Part shown: in pieces, positions 30,505 through 38,564 of the stretch | How positions within the stretch are numbered: the first letter of the stretch is position 1 | Layout of the letters: every line of letters starts with the position of its first letter | DNA from: Myxococcota bacterium | GTDB lineage: Bacteria; Myxococcota_A; Polyangia; JAAYKL01 | DNA: 43,289 bases | Reading direction: 5' to 3' | NCBI GenBank assembly: GCA_030065855.1 | Contig: JASJCT010000063.1 | Span: 1 to 43,289, forward strand | Notes under the pieces: generated by a model | What the model saw: the letters and a program-made list of their open reading frames with translations, nothing else | Databases searched by the model: none | What the model was told of the DNA's origin: nothing | Position numbers and translations under genes: made by a program

Positions 30505-33500
30505 CTAAAACGCCGATCCGATCGAGAGAAAGGGAGCAAACCGCTCTTCAAAGGGGCGGCGATATAGATTGATGCCTAAGTCCAAGGAAAAAACACCTAG
30601 GCCGGTCAGGTACCGCAGGCCGCCTCCGGTCACGGGTCGCAGGTAAATCGTCAACGGATTGAAGTCTATGAGGTCGACTTCTTTCTGATCTCGCCACAAA
30701 TTGCCAACCTCTCCGAAGATCGCCCCGTAAAAACCACCGGCAAGGGGAAACCTCATCTCAGCTCTTGCGATGAGCATTGCTTCTCCGCCATTTGAGATCA
30801 GCTCATCTACGTTAAAATCATCGCTTTCCTCAGTCGGATTTTCGACTGCTTGCTTCCAGGCCTGAAAAAGATCTTCTGGAACGAGGGATTCCTCAGGAAA
30901 CCCCCGCAACGTATCCACGCCGCCTGCGTAAAAATATCGATCTGCCCAGGTTCGGGATTTTCGATCGAGATGAAAGATATAGCCACCTGTGACCGAGAGT
31001 GCGAGGACAGCGGTGGTATCTCCAAATGGAAGATAGCCGGAAAGGGTGAGCTGTGTTCGGATAAAGTTAGACCGCCGCTCGACTCTCTGAACACTCCCGT
31101 TTTCGACTGCCGCTGCCAACTGCTCGTCAGACAGTTCATCTACTGCGCTGCTCACATCATCTGTTGGAAAGATTTTCGGCTTTGTGCCGCGACCAGACCT
31201 GACGTATTCGCCTGTAAAAAGAAGCAATGCACCACGCGTGGGGTTAAACGGGTGGTTTCTAAAATCAAAGGTTAGGTTGAGACCAGTGACCCAAAAGGTG
31301 GTCTCGCCGTCTGGCAAGCGAAGGAACTTGACGTAGGTCGGATTTACGTTTCCACCAGTTGCCCATACGTTTAGTTCGGTAAACTCAATCCCTGTCCGCG
31401 CTTCGGCGATAAGGGCCCGACGGTATTTGGAACCCAGAGAGTGGGTGCTAATAAGCCTAAAATACCCCGTGTATCGAGTGGCGCCAAAAGCGGGCTCATT
31501 ATCCCGTTCTTTGGTTGCGTCGATACCCCAACCGATGAACCCACGCGTGCCTGGCAGATGGGATTGGGTAAGACCCAAAAGGATGTGATGCTCAAGCCGC
31601 TGGTTTTCGCCCTGGAGGCCCCAGTACTGCCTTTCAAATTCGGCGATAACCGGATTTTCAGTCCCTAAAAAAAACAATCGATAGTTTGCCCGCGCCCTAA
31701 ACCTGGCAGCGATATCCCAGCCGGCGATATTCCGGTAGCCGTATTCGAATCCACCGCGGAGGCCTTCGATTGTCGCGATGCCGCCGCTGAGTTCTAGATA
31801 CTGGGGATCTCCTTCGACAACCCTTACCTTTAAGTTTTTTTTGGCATCCACGGTCTCTGGGGACACCATTTGAATGACGGCACTGTCGAAGATACCGAGT
31901 TCCATCAGCCGCTGCTCGGATTCCTCTATCTCTTCTGGGGTGATGATGTCACCTTGCTCGATGGTGAGTCGCTCGCGTATCAACCTCTCTGACGTGATTT
32001 CGGCTCCTTCAATCCTGATGCGACCTATTGTCACCTGTGGCCCCTCATCAACGGTGAACGCAACCCGGGCCCGACGCATATCAGCTGAAAAAGACTTCTC
32101 CCAGTCAGCGGCCGCAAACATGTATCCACGGGACCGATAGAAGTCGATAATTTCCCGAGCTGACTCTCGCAACCGGTACTCGTTATATGGCTCAGACACG
32201 GACAGGCCGGCCACTTGCTGAAGCTGCAGGGTAGGAAATGCAGTGTTCCCTTCAAAGGTAAGTTCACTTAAGCGCGTTTGAGGTCCTTCTCTTACAGAGA
32301 CAATAACGAGAATCTGATTTTGTTCTTCGTTAGTGAACACACAAGGCGCCTTGGGCCCGTTCCCATTTGATCCAGAACTGTTTTGTTGCCGTCGAACGGC
32401 CAGTGGTTTGTAGGCCTCACCGCGGTAGCTCCGTTGCTTAAGGCTCTCGATATTGCAGGTATCTTCAATAGAAACTGATAAAAACCCCTGTTCCTGATAG
32501 ACTTCAGAGAGGTGATCCATCGCCTTCAAATAGAGTTCCGGTACGTATGTCCGGGATTGTTCTCTTCGAACAGACTTCATGCCACGGGGTCGCGCCATGC
32601 CAGGGGGGCGTTTGTCAGATACGCCCAAATCGTCCAAGGTCTCAGTTGAGAAGGGATGAAGAATATCCTCACTTCCGTTTCGCTCCTTGATAAACGCAAA
32701 GACCTCCTCTTCGAGGGTGTTGTGATCAAAAAAGCGGTTGCCCGAGAACAGCACCTTTGTCACTTCCACCATCGGCCCTTCGTCCAATCTAAATAGCAAC
32801 AGCTGTTTGACGGTCCCAGCCGGGCACGGGGCAGCCACAGGCCAAATCTTCCCCAGACCGGTTTTGTTCACACACATCCGCGTGGCATCAACTTTTGTAT
32901 GGAAAAAGCCATTAGAGAGACAATGGTCGACCACCCGCTGAATTCCCTGATTGAGTCCCACTGGAGACGTTCGAAAAGCACCATCTCCTTTGAGGATATT
33001 AACGAGCGCAGGTTTGCGAAAATGACGGTTTCCCAAAAAGGCAATTTCCGTTTCGACACCCGGCACAATGCCTATCACCAGCTCAATCTCGTATTGGTCC
33101 AATCGCCGCTCCCGCAGTGATACGACCTGGGCGTCTGGATACCCCATTTCGGCGAGTTTTCCGCTGAGTTCTTGGACCTTTTCCTCTACTGCGCGACGAT
33201 CCCGCAATATGCCTTCCTTAAGGCCGACCGCCTTGGCGACCTTGGCGACCTGAAGCGGCTCGGGCAAGCCGTGTATCCGGATGCGCGTATATCGCTCTGG
33301 CCGACCTTCCTCTATTTCGGCCACCAACACGACCCTGCCGGGTTCGCGGGTTGTTTCAAGCCTCAGGGCAGTTTGGGCTTCTCTGTAGCCCCGTTCAGTA
33401 TAGGCGGTTAACAGCTTTCGCTTTAACTTTCTTAAGACTTCTGGTTCCGGGCGAATGGTGCGATCCGGGATATGTTCGATTGCTCGGGCAACGTCGTCGT

Positions 33501-33951
33501 CTTTCATGGCTTTGTTGCCGCGTATTTCGAGCCGCCGCACCCGGAGCATTGGCTCGACTTGGATCAGGAGGGTCACGCCGCGGCCGCCGCGACCCGAACC
33601 AGGGCGCGCAAAGATCTGAACATCGCTGTACAGACCAGACTCCCAAAGGCGTATCACAGCCCTACGAACAACAGACGCATCCAGGCGAATCCCGAGGGGG
33701 ATATTGGCATCGGCAACTGGATCGTACCCAGCAGGAGGATCTATTGCGGTGATCTCGGTTATTATCTTCCCTGCCATTTCCGAGAGTGAACCATCTCCTC
33801 GCTTTGGCGGTGGCCCTGATTCGCCAGGCAAGGGGGCGTTGCGAAGTCGGTCCAGTCGCTGTATTGCGTCTTTACCCCCCTCTGTCGCTCCGAAAGCCGG
33901 GAACGCCACGAAGAGCAAATACAAACATACAGCTGACCAAAGATACTTCAC
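30505..33951 (-). CDS. Omp85-family protein with about seven POTRA domains (BamA/TamA type)
   Basis: A 1148-residue outer-membrane assembly protein. The signal peptide is residues 1-21 (VAFPAFG|A). POTRA-like units follow from about residue 60 to 735, and I count seven by their pattern of an edge strand (RVRRLEIRGN, YTRIRIHG, VTKVLFSGNRFF, TRLSELTFEGN, VTIGRIRIEG), two helices and a closing strand before EGRP/EGPM/EGPQ/EGDP. The barrel takes the last 400 residues, with LDRKSRTWADRYFYAGG-x-DTLRGF (the RGF-type motif) and an end of FAPFLSIGSAF, aromatic as in BAM substrates. E. coli TamA has three POTRAs and BamA five. It is GTG-started and follows tamB after 16 bases; the pair resembles the TAM/Bam machinery that inserts outer-membrane proteins. 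Confidence 0.9.
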   Translation of the reverse strand: MKYLWSAVCLYLLFVAFPAFGATEGGKDAIQRLDRLRNAPLPGESGPPPKRGDGSLSEMAGKIITEITAIDPPAGYDPVADANIPLGIRLDASVVRRAVIRLWESGLYSDVQIFARPGSGRGGRGVTLLIQVEPMLRVRRLEIRGNKAMKDDDVARAIEHIPDRTIRPEPEVLRKLKRKLLTAYTERGYREAQTALRLETTREPGRVVLVAEIEEGRPERYTRIRIHGLPEPLQVAKVAKAVGLKEGILRDRRAVEEKVQELSGKLAEMGYPDAQVVSLRERRLDQYEIELVIGIVPGVETEIAFLGNRHFRKPALVNILKGDGAFRTSPVGLNQGIQRVVDHCLSNGFFHTKVDATRMCVNKTGLGKIWPVAAPCPAGTVKQLLLFRLDEGPMVEVTKVLFSGNRFFDHNTLEEEVFAFIKERNGSEDILHPFSTETLDDLGVSDKRPPGMARPRGMKSVRREQSRTYVPELYLKAMDHLSEVYQEQGFLSVSIEDTCNIESLKQRSYRGEAYKPLAVRRQQNSSGSNGNGPKAPCVFTNEEQNQILVIVSVREGPQTRLSELTFEGNTAFPTLQLQQVAGLSVSEPYNEYRLRESAREIIDFYRSRGYMFAAADWEKSFSADMRRARVAFTVDEGPQVTIGRIRIEGAEITSERLIRERLTIEQGDIITPEEIEESEQRLMELGIFDSAVIQMVSPETVDAKKNLKVRVVEGDPQYLELSGGIATIEGLRGGFEYGYRNIAGWDIAARFRARANYRLFFLGTENPVIAEFERQYWGLQGENQRLEHHILLGLTQSHLPGTRGFIGWGIDATKERDNEPAFGATRYTGYFRLISTHSLGSKYRRALIAEARTGIEFTELNVWATGGNVNPTYVKFLRLPDGETTFWVTGLNLTFDFRNHPFNPTRGALLLFTGEYVRSGRGTKPKIFPTDDVSSAVDELSDEQLAAAVENGSVQRVERRSNFIRTQLTLSGYLPFGDTTAVLALSVTGGYIFHLDRKSRTWADRYFYAGGVDTLRGFPEESLVPEDLFQAWKQAVENPTEESDDFNVDELISNGGEAMLIARAEMRFPLAGGFYGAIFGEVGNLWRDQKEVDLIDFNPLTIYLRPVTGGGLRYLTGLGVFSLDLGINLYRRPFEERFAPFLSIGSAF

Positions 33952-33967
33952 GGGATCAAAATCCAGG

Positions 33968-36900
33968 TCAAAACTCCAGGCGAAACTTTAAATCCAGCCC
34001 CACATTGCCCACATTGCCTTCATTGTCGTTCTCATATCCGGTCGAAAGGGAGAATTCGTCATTTATCCTATAGTCGAGCTCGGCTTCGACATCGTTTTCT
34101 TGGCTCACGCTAGATGAGAACGAAACCCAGACATCAGGTGTGACCCACCTTCCGATAGAGACTCTGGTCGTCTCTGCGCCTGCCTTCTCAGAATACTCGT
34201 TATATACCCTAACTTCCAAGGGAATGGCACCGCCGCTCGGTCCCAACTGACCCAGGATAGGAGCGCCGAGGCTCATGCCGGTGCCTCCGAATTGGCTGTG
34301 TTCCGCGCGCGTCAGGCCTGTAAAAATGACAAAAACAATGTCTTCCTTGGCCAGATACGGCTGTGAAGCAAATTTGAGCTCGTACTCATCGACCGTTCCC
34401 TCCGCGGTCATGGTAATCTTCCAATCCCGCACCTGTCCGTCGGCGGTCACTTGGAAGTTGGGATTTTCCGGTCTGAGCGGGTCATTAAAATCAATAGAAG
34501 CATACTGAATATCAAACCGCTTTCCAGCAAATCGTACATGCCCGCGTCTCCCCAGCACGCGACCTAAAAAACCAAAGGTCTGGTTGGTGCCAACGAGGCG
34601 AAGTGGCTTTTCAACATCATCGATAACGAGGCCCATGTCAAAAATATTGTTGCGGGCCTCCAAATTCCGGTTGCCATGCAGCCGTATATCAAATGCAAAT
34701 TTATCCTTATTTTCGTCAATAAGCTTTGGTCGGGACGGCCTTGTACGTTTTCCAGACAGCCGCTCCACATTGAGATCAGAGAGCTCCATCACGCGGATAT
34801 CTTGGGCATATTTCAAATTGCGGATCTCGATATCACCGGTGATCATTGGCAAGCTCCCCTTTTCAGACGGGTTCAGCATGAGACCGTTTTTCGTCGTAGA
34901 TGCCCGAAATGTTAAGTCATCTAAAAGAGCCAGCTCTAAATCGGACATATTCATTCTAAATTGGTAATCGGAGATACGCCCCTTTGACAATCTGAGTTCT
35001 CCGCCCCCGCTGAGGACGCCGCCAGCGCAATTCCCGGTAAAGCCACTAAAGCGAATGGACTGGGGATTCAGGGCCACTTGGCCTTGGATTTCGCGAATGG
35101 GATATGGAAAATCTTCGATATTCAGGGAACCGTCCTTGAGATTTGCCTCGCCGCTAAGGGCAGGGGTCGGATATTTGCCCCGCACTTTCACGGCGAATTG
35201 CAGCGTGCCTTGGGACCGGGTAATACCGCTCACGAGATCGCTCGCCTGATCGAGCCTGGCCAGGCCGCTCACCTTGAGGTTCATGCGCTCAAGTCCAAAA
35301 GTGCCGCCAATGTCAAAGACCACATCTCTACCTGAAAAACGGGTGCGCTGGATGCGAAACTGACTCTGGTCCACGTCGACAAGGAGGGGACGCGTTGCCT
35401 CAAAGGAGACCTTATTGAACACCATGCTGACCCGGTTCATGGCCGCGTGGCCCGTCAGATCCGGTTTTTTATCGAGCCTCCCATTGAGCGCCGCCTCCCC
35501 GGTGAGCCGAAGGGAGGCACGGTGTTCATAGGTGTCGACACTAAGGATCGGAAGCACATTCATACTGCTGATAAACGCCTCGATACCGAACTCCTTCGTG
35601 TCGAGATTGAGCCCAGCGTGCTCCAGGGTGGCTATATCCCCTGCCAATTTACCGCGACCCGTAATCTGGGCGCCGTTGAGCCTGAACGTCACCGTGCTGG
35701 AGCCATACCGAACCCCGGCGTGGCGAAGCTCTCCGAGTCTAATATTGGCCGACCCGATTGGGTGGTCCAGGCTGCCCTCTGCGATCACAAATGCCTGACC
35801 AGTTGTTTGAATACCGAGCTTTTGAAAGACCGGGTTGTCGATCGCCTCTGATGTGATACCTGTTGCAACACCAATAAACTTCAAGCTGCGATCAGGAAGT
35901 ATCCCGCCGGTAATGGAGATTGTGCCCGTTCCCTTTGGCAGTCCGAACTCAGTCACGGTCAAATGGCCCGTATCCCAGCTCAGGCGAAGCGCATCCGGAC
36001 CAAAGGATTCCCCAAAAATGGTTAGGGCGTTGTGTGTCAAGTCCGCGTTTAGCAATAGTTTTTCAGGATCAATGGCATAGTTGATCTCGACCTCTCCAAC
36101 CAGCTGGCCCGTTGGAGATCCGAACGGCCGCGTGTCGATGCGGAACAGACTTACCAAGTCTTCCACGGCCACCCGGTTTGCTTTAATGCGCGTTGCCACA
36201 TTCAACCCGCCGGGTGCATCGAAATCGAGGGTTAGCTCATCAGCCGAGGCACGGCTCTGGGCCAGTTTTGCAATGAGATCATTAAAAGAGAGTACGGTGC
36301 CTTGAAAATGAACGTCAGTGCTGGCGCTTTTAAACGCCAACCCTTCAAAAACAAACCCCTCAAACGCGCCGGATCCGGTAATCTTTGGGTCAGATAATAG
36401 GCCTGTAATAAGACACGTGACCGGGCCGTGTCCGCCGACGTCGAAGCCAACTATTTCTTTTAAATCATCCAAATGCAAATCCGGTGATGTGGCGAGTAAG
36501 CGCCATGTCTCGTCGTAGTTCATCCTCATATCGACGGCTACAGTGGTCGCACCTGCCAGCACGTTAAGTCCCTGCCCGGCAACGTAGCGATCGGTTATCG
36601 TTACCGGCCCTTTCACAGACACCCGTGGAATGTACAGGGCCACCTCTGGTTTGGGGGCGCGAAAGCTGTCGAGAAGCACTGTGTGATCGGCAACCTCTAT
36701 CTGCGCTGTGCCATCGAGACGCAAGGGGGTTAGCTGACCCTTGAGCTTGACTGGTCCGGTCATTTTTTGAGTGACGTACGCCCCAGGCACCTTTACCTGC
36801 TCGAGGAGATGAGCGAGTTCAATACCGCTGAGATGCGCATCGAGCCTTGTCGTGAGCTTTTCGTCGAATGCAATATTGCCCGAAAGGTTCAGGCGGCCTT

Positions 36901-37939
36901 GTGCTGTGACAATTTCGGTTCCCCTAAATGTCACGCCTTGGGGTGACAGGGAGACCTCACCTTTTAACCCACCGACAATGAAATCATCGATACTGGTGTC
37001 GTCGAGCGTAACCCGACCCTGCGCTGCGACTCGCAATGCCCCTGTTTCATCTTTGGGCATGGATAGACGACCGAGGAACGCTGCCGTGCCTGTCATTTTC
37101 GGTACGTCCACGGGCAACCGATCAAAAAGCTCCAAGGGGACGGCAATGGAAAGATCAGCCACATCAGGTCCGCGTTCGTCAAAAGACATGGGGATACGCG
37201 CATTCCGAACACCGATATTTGCCCCAGCTACCACCGCGTCCAAATGTCGAACCTCGATCGCGCGTTGGGCGATGGCAAACCGGGCCCGCAGTGTTTGAAG
37301 TGATTCTGCTAACCTATCCTCACCCTTGTTCCATTTGCCAGTCGCAGCTTCGATCAGAACGCGGACCTCAATGCTCGCCTCGCCCCCGGTGACATCAAGG
37401 CCAAATCCGTCCACATCGAGGTTGAGGTCTCCAACGCGGTTGGGATCTCGGATATGGATTTGGAGGTGACCATTGCTGATGGCAAATACGTCAAAGTCCG
37501 GTAGCTGGTCCAAATCGAACTTCCCCTTCCCATCGGCATCTGAGGTCTTGCTTTGCAATGCAGTAAACTGCTGTACCTCGGCCTCGGATAGGCGAATCTG
37601 ACAGTTGGGTGATCCGACATATACCTCTTCGATGCTCAAAATACCCTGAACGAGGTCGAGCGGTCGGGGGGCGAACTCGGCTTCATCAATTGAACAGGCG
37701 ATGCGGTTCTTTTCATCTGCTGCTTTGATCGCACTGATGCCAATACGGGGGGGGAGGATGCTGAAATCGATGTTATCAAACGATACATCGATGCCGAGAT
37801 CCCGCCGTAGCTGATGGCGCAGCTTTTGAGAAATAGCCTGGGAACCGGATTGAGACGTGGCCCAGACCAAGACAGCCCCAGTGATAAGCCCCAGCACTGC
37901 AATGAGTGCGAGCAGAAATATGCCGATACGCCTAGCCAA
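33968..37939 (-). CDS. TamB-like translocation and assembly protein
   Basis: A 1323-residue protein of the TamB/AsmA-like group. A single N-terminal membrane helix (IGIFLLALIAVLGLITGAVLVW) anchors it in the inner membrane; the rest is repeated beta strands that would form a long taco-like periplasmic bridge. The C-terminal DUF490 domain is clear: PILGQLGPSGG, EYSEKAGAETTRVSIGRWVTPDVWVSFSSSV, then DYRINDEFSLSTGYEN and GLDLKFRLEF. TamB and YhdP-type proteins move lipids or proteins between membranes (established). The start is TTG at 37939 with GGAG six bases upstream. It is upstream of the omp85 gene, as tamA-tamB elsewhere but in reverse order. No separate AsmA-type N-domain is obvious. Confidence 0.9.
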   Translation of the reverse strand: MARRIGIFLLALIAVLGLITGAVLVWATSQSGSQAISQKLRHQLRRDLGIDVSFDNIDFSILPPRIGISAIKAADEKNRIACSIDEAEFAPRPLDLVQGILSIEEVYVGSPNCQIRLSEAEVQQFTALQSKTSDADGKGKFDLDQLPDFDVFAISNGHLQIHIRDPNRVGDLNLDVDGFGLDVTGGEASIEVRVLIEAATGKWNKGEDRLAESLQTLRARFAIAQRAIEVRHLDAVVAGANIGVRNARIPMSFDERGPDVADLSIAVPLELFDRLPVDVPKMTGTAAFLGRLSMPKDETGALRVAAQGRVTLDDTSIDDFIVGGLKGEVSLSPQGVTFRGTEIVTAQGRLNLSGNIAFDEKLTTRLDAHLSGIELAHLLEQVKVPGAYVTQKMTGPVKLKGQLTPLRLDGTAQIEVADHTVLLDSFRAPKPEVALYIPRVSVKGPVTITDRYVAGQGLNVLAGATTVAVDMRMNYDETWRLLATSPDLHLDDLKEIVGFDVGGHGPVTCLITGLLSDPKITGSGAFEGFVFEGLAFKSASTDVHFQGTVLSFNDLIAKLAQSRASADELTLDFDAPGGLNVATRIKANRVAVEDLVSLFRIDTRPFGSPTGQLVGEVEINYAIDPEKLLLNADLTHNALTIFGESFGPDALRLSWDTGHLTVTEFGLPKGTGTISITGGILPDRSLKFIGVATGITSEAIDNPVFQKLGIQTTGQAFVIAEGSLDHPIGSANIRLGELRHAGVRYGSSTVTFRLNGAQITGRGKLAGDIATLEHAGLNLDTKEFGIEAFISSMNVLPILSVDTYEHRASLRLTGEAALNGRLDKKPDLTGHAAMNRVSMVFNKVSFEATRPLLVDVDQSQFRIQRTRFSGRDVVFDIGGTFGLERMNLKVSGLARLDQASDLVSGITRSQGTLQFAVKVRGKYPTPALSGEANLKDGSLNIEDFPYPIREIQGQVALNPQSIRFSGFTGNCAGGVLSGGGELRLSKGRISDYQFRMNMSDLELALLDDLTFRASTTKNGLMLNPSEKGSLPMITGDIEIRNLKYAQDIRVMELSDLNVERLSGKRTRPSRPKLIDENKDKFAFDIRLHGNRNLEARNNIFDMGLVIDDVEKPLRLVGTNQTFGFLGRVLGRRGHVRFAGKRFDIQYASIDFNDPLRPENPNFQVTADGQVRDWKITMTAEGTVDEYELKFASQPYLAKEDIVFVIFTGLTRAEHSQFGGTGMSLGAPILGQLGPSGGAIPLEVRVYNEYSEKAGAETTRVSIGRWVTPDVWVSFSSSVSQENDVEAELDYRINDEFSLSTGYENDNEGNVGNVGLDLKFRLEF

Positions 37940-38197
37940 CGCCTACTCCGTGCCACACCCCAGTTAATTTGACGCATCGAAAGAGGAATCGTTCCACACG
38001 GTGTGGAGCGTATAAGCAGCGGATTATTGCATCCAAAGGCATCCATCGATTATACATATTTTCATAACTGTTTGAAATTCTTATCCAATTGATATTACTC
38101 TAAAAATACGAGCACCATGTCCCTATGAGCAGGTGTTTTTTGACCTATGCCTTAATTTTTTCTTGAATGGGTCGCATGTATAAGTGACAAAAAAGGT

Positions 38198-38222
38198 CGG
38201 GCCCCGGGGGGCACGGGGCCCG
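38198..38222 (+). ncRNA. Hairpin 1 in the leader region
   Basis: Perfect 8-bp stem CGGGCCCC (38198-38205) and GGGGCCCG (38215-38222) with a 9-base G-rich loop. It abuts the second hairpin, sharing one base, so the two form adjacent helices in an RNA from either strand. Confidence 0.5.
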
Positions 38223-38285
38223 CCGCCCGGTGAAAGGAGGGAAAGCCGAGCGGTTCACCTATCTATTAGGTTAACACCGGGCGGC
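38222..38285 (+). ncRNA. Hairpin 2 in the leader region, with inner stems
   Basis: Perfect 11-bp stem GCCGCCCGGTG (38222-38232) and CACCGGGCGGC (38275-38285). The loop holds a rival pairing, GGTGAA with TTCACC, and a small ACCTA/TAGGT hairpin. The two conformations are mutually exclusive, as in switching leaders. An AAGGAGG stretch sits inside the loop. No family is recognised. Confidence 0.5.
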
Positions 38286-38564
38286 CCAATGTCCAGAGAT
38301 GCAACCCATTTGTGTTCGCAACAGCGCCGTTTTTAAAACCTATCTGTATTAATCTCTTGGGATTACCCGGACACAGGCGCTAAAAAGGCCAATTCGGGAT
38401 GGCCGTTAGCGAAATAGATATCACTCACCTTCTAGGGTTTACTCAAAATCCAAAACCGTGTAGTTTATCTGCCCAATTACTGAAAGATTCGGACGACGCA
38501 CATACATCGCGTCAATCGGTTGGATACGGCAACATCGCCGGCAGTCATCACCCAGGAGGAGCCC

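Larger units (their letters stand above)
37940..38564. promoter_or_regulatory. Long divergent intergenic region with GC-rich hairpins
   Basis: This 625-bp region separates tamB (minus) and the TonB receptor (plus). It holds nested GC-rich hairpins at 38198-38285 (separate entries). A CACC/GGTG stem followed by TTTTTT near 38112-38147 could be a weak terminator, and GGCCAATTCGGGATGGCC-like pairing lies near 38388. The rest of the region is AT-richer and shows no open frame. Cobalamin, TPP, FMN and c-di-GMP riboswitch cores were not recognised. Confidence 0.5.

Noticed and set aside
38222..38285. Cobalamin or other known riboswitch upstream of the TonB receptor
   Set aside because: No B12 box, TPP or c-di-GMP core was seen; only unnamed hairpins can be supported.
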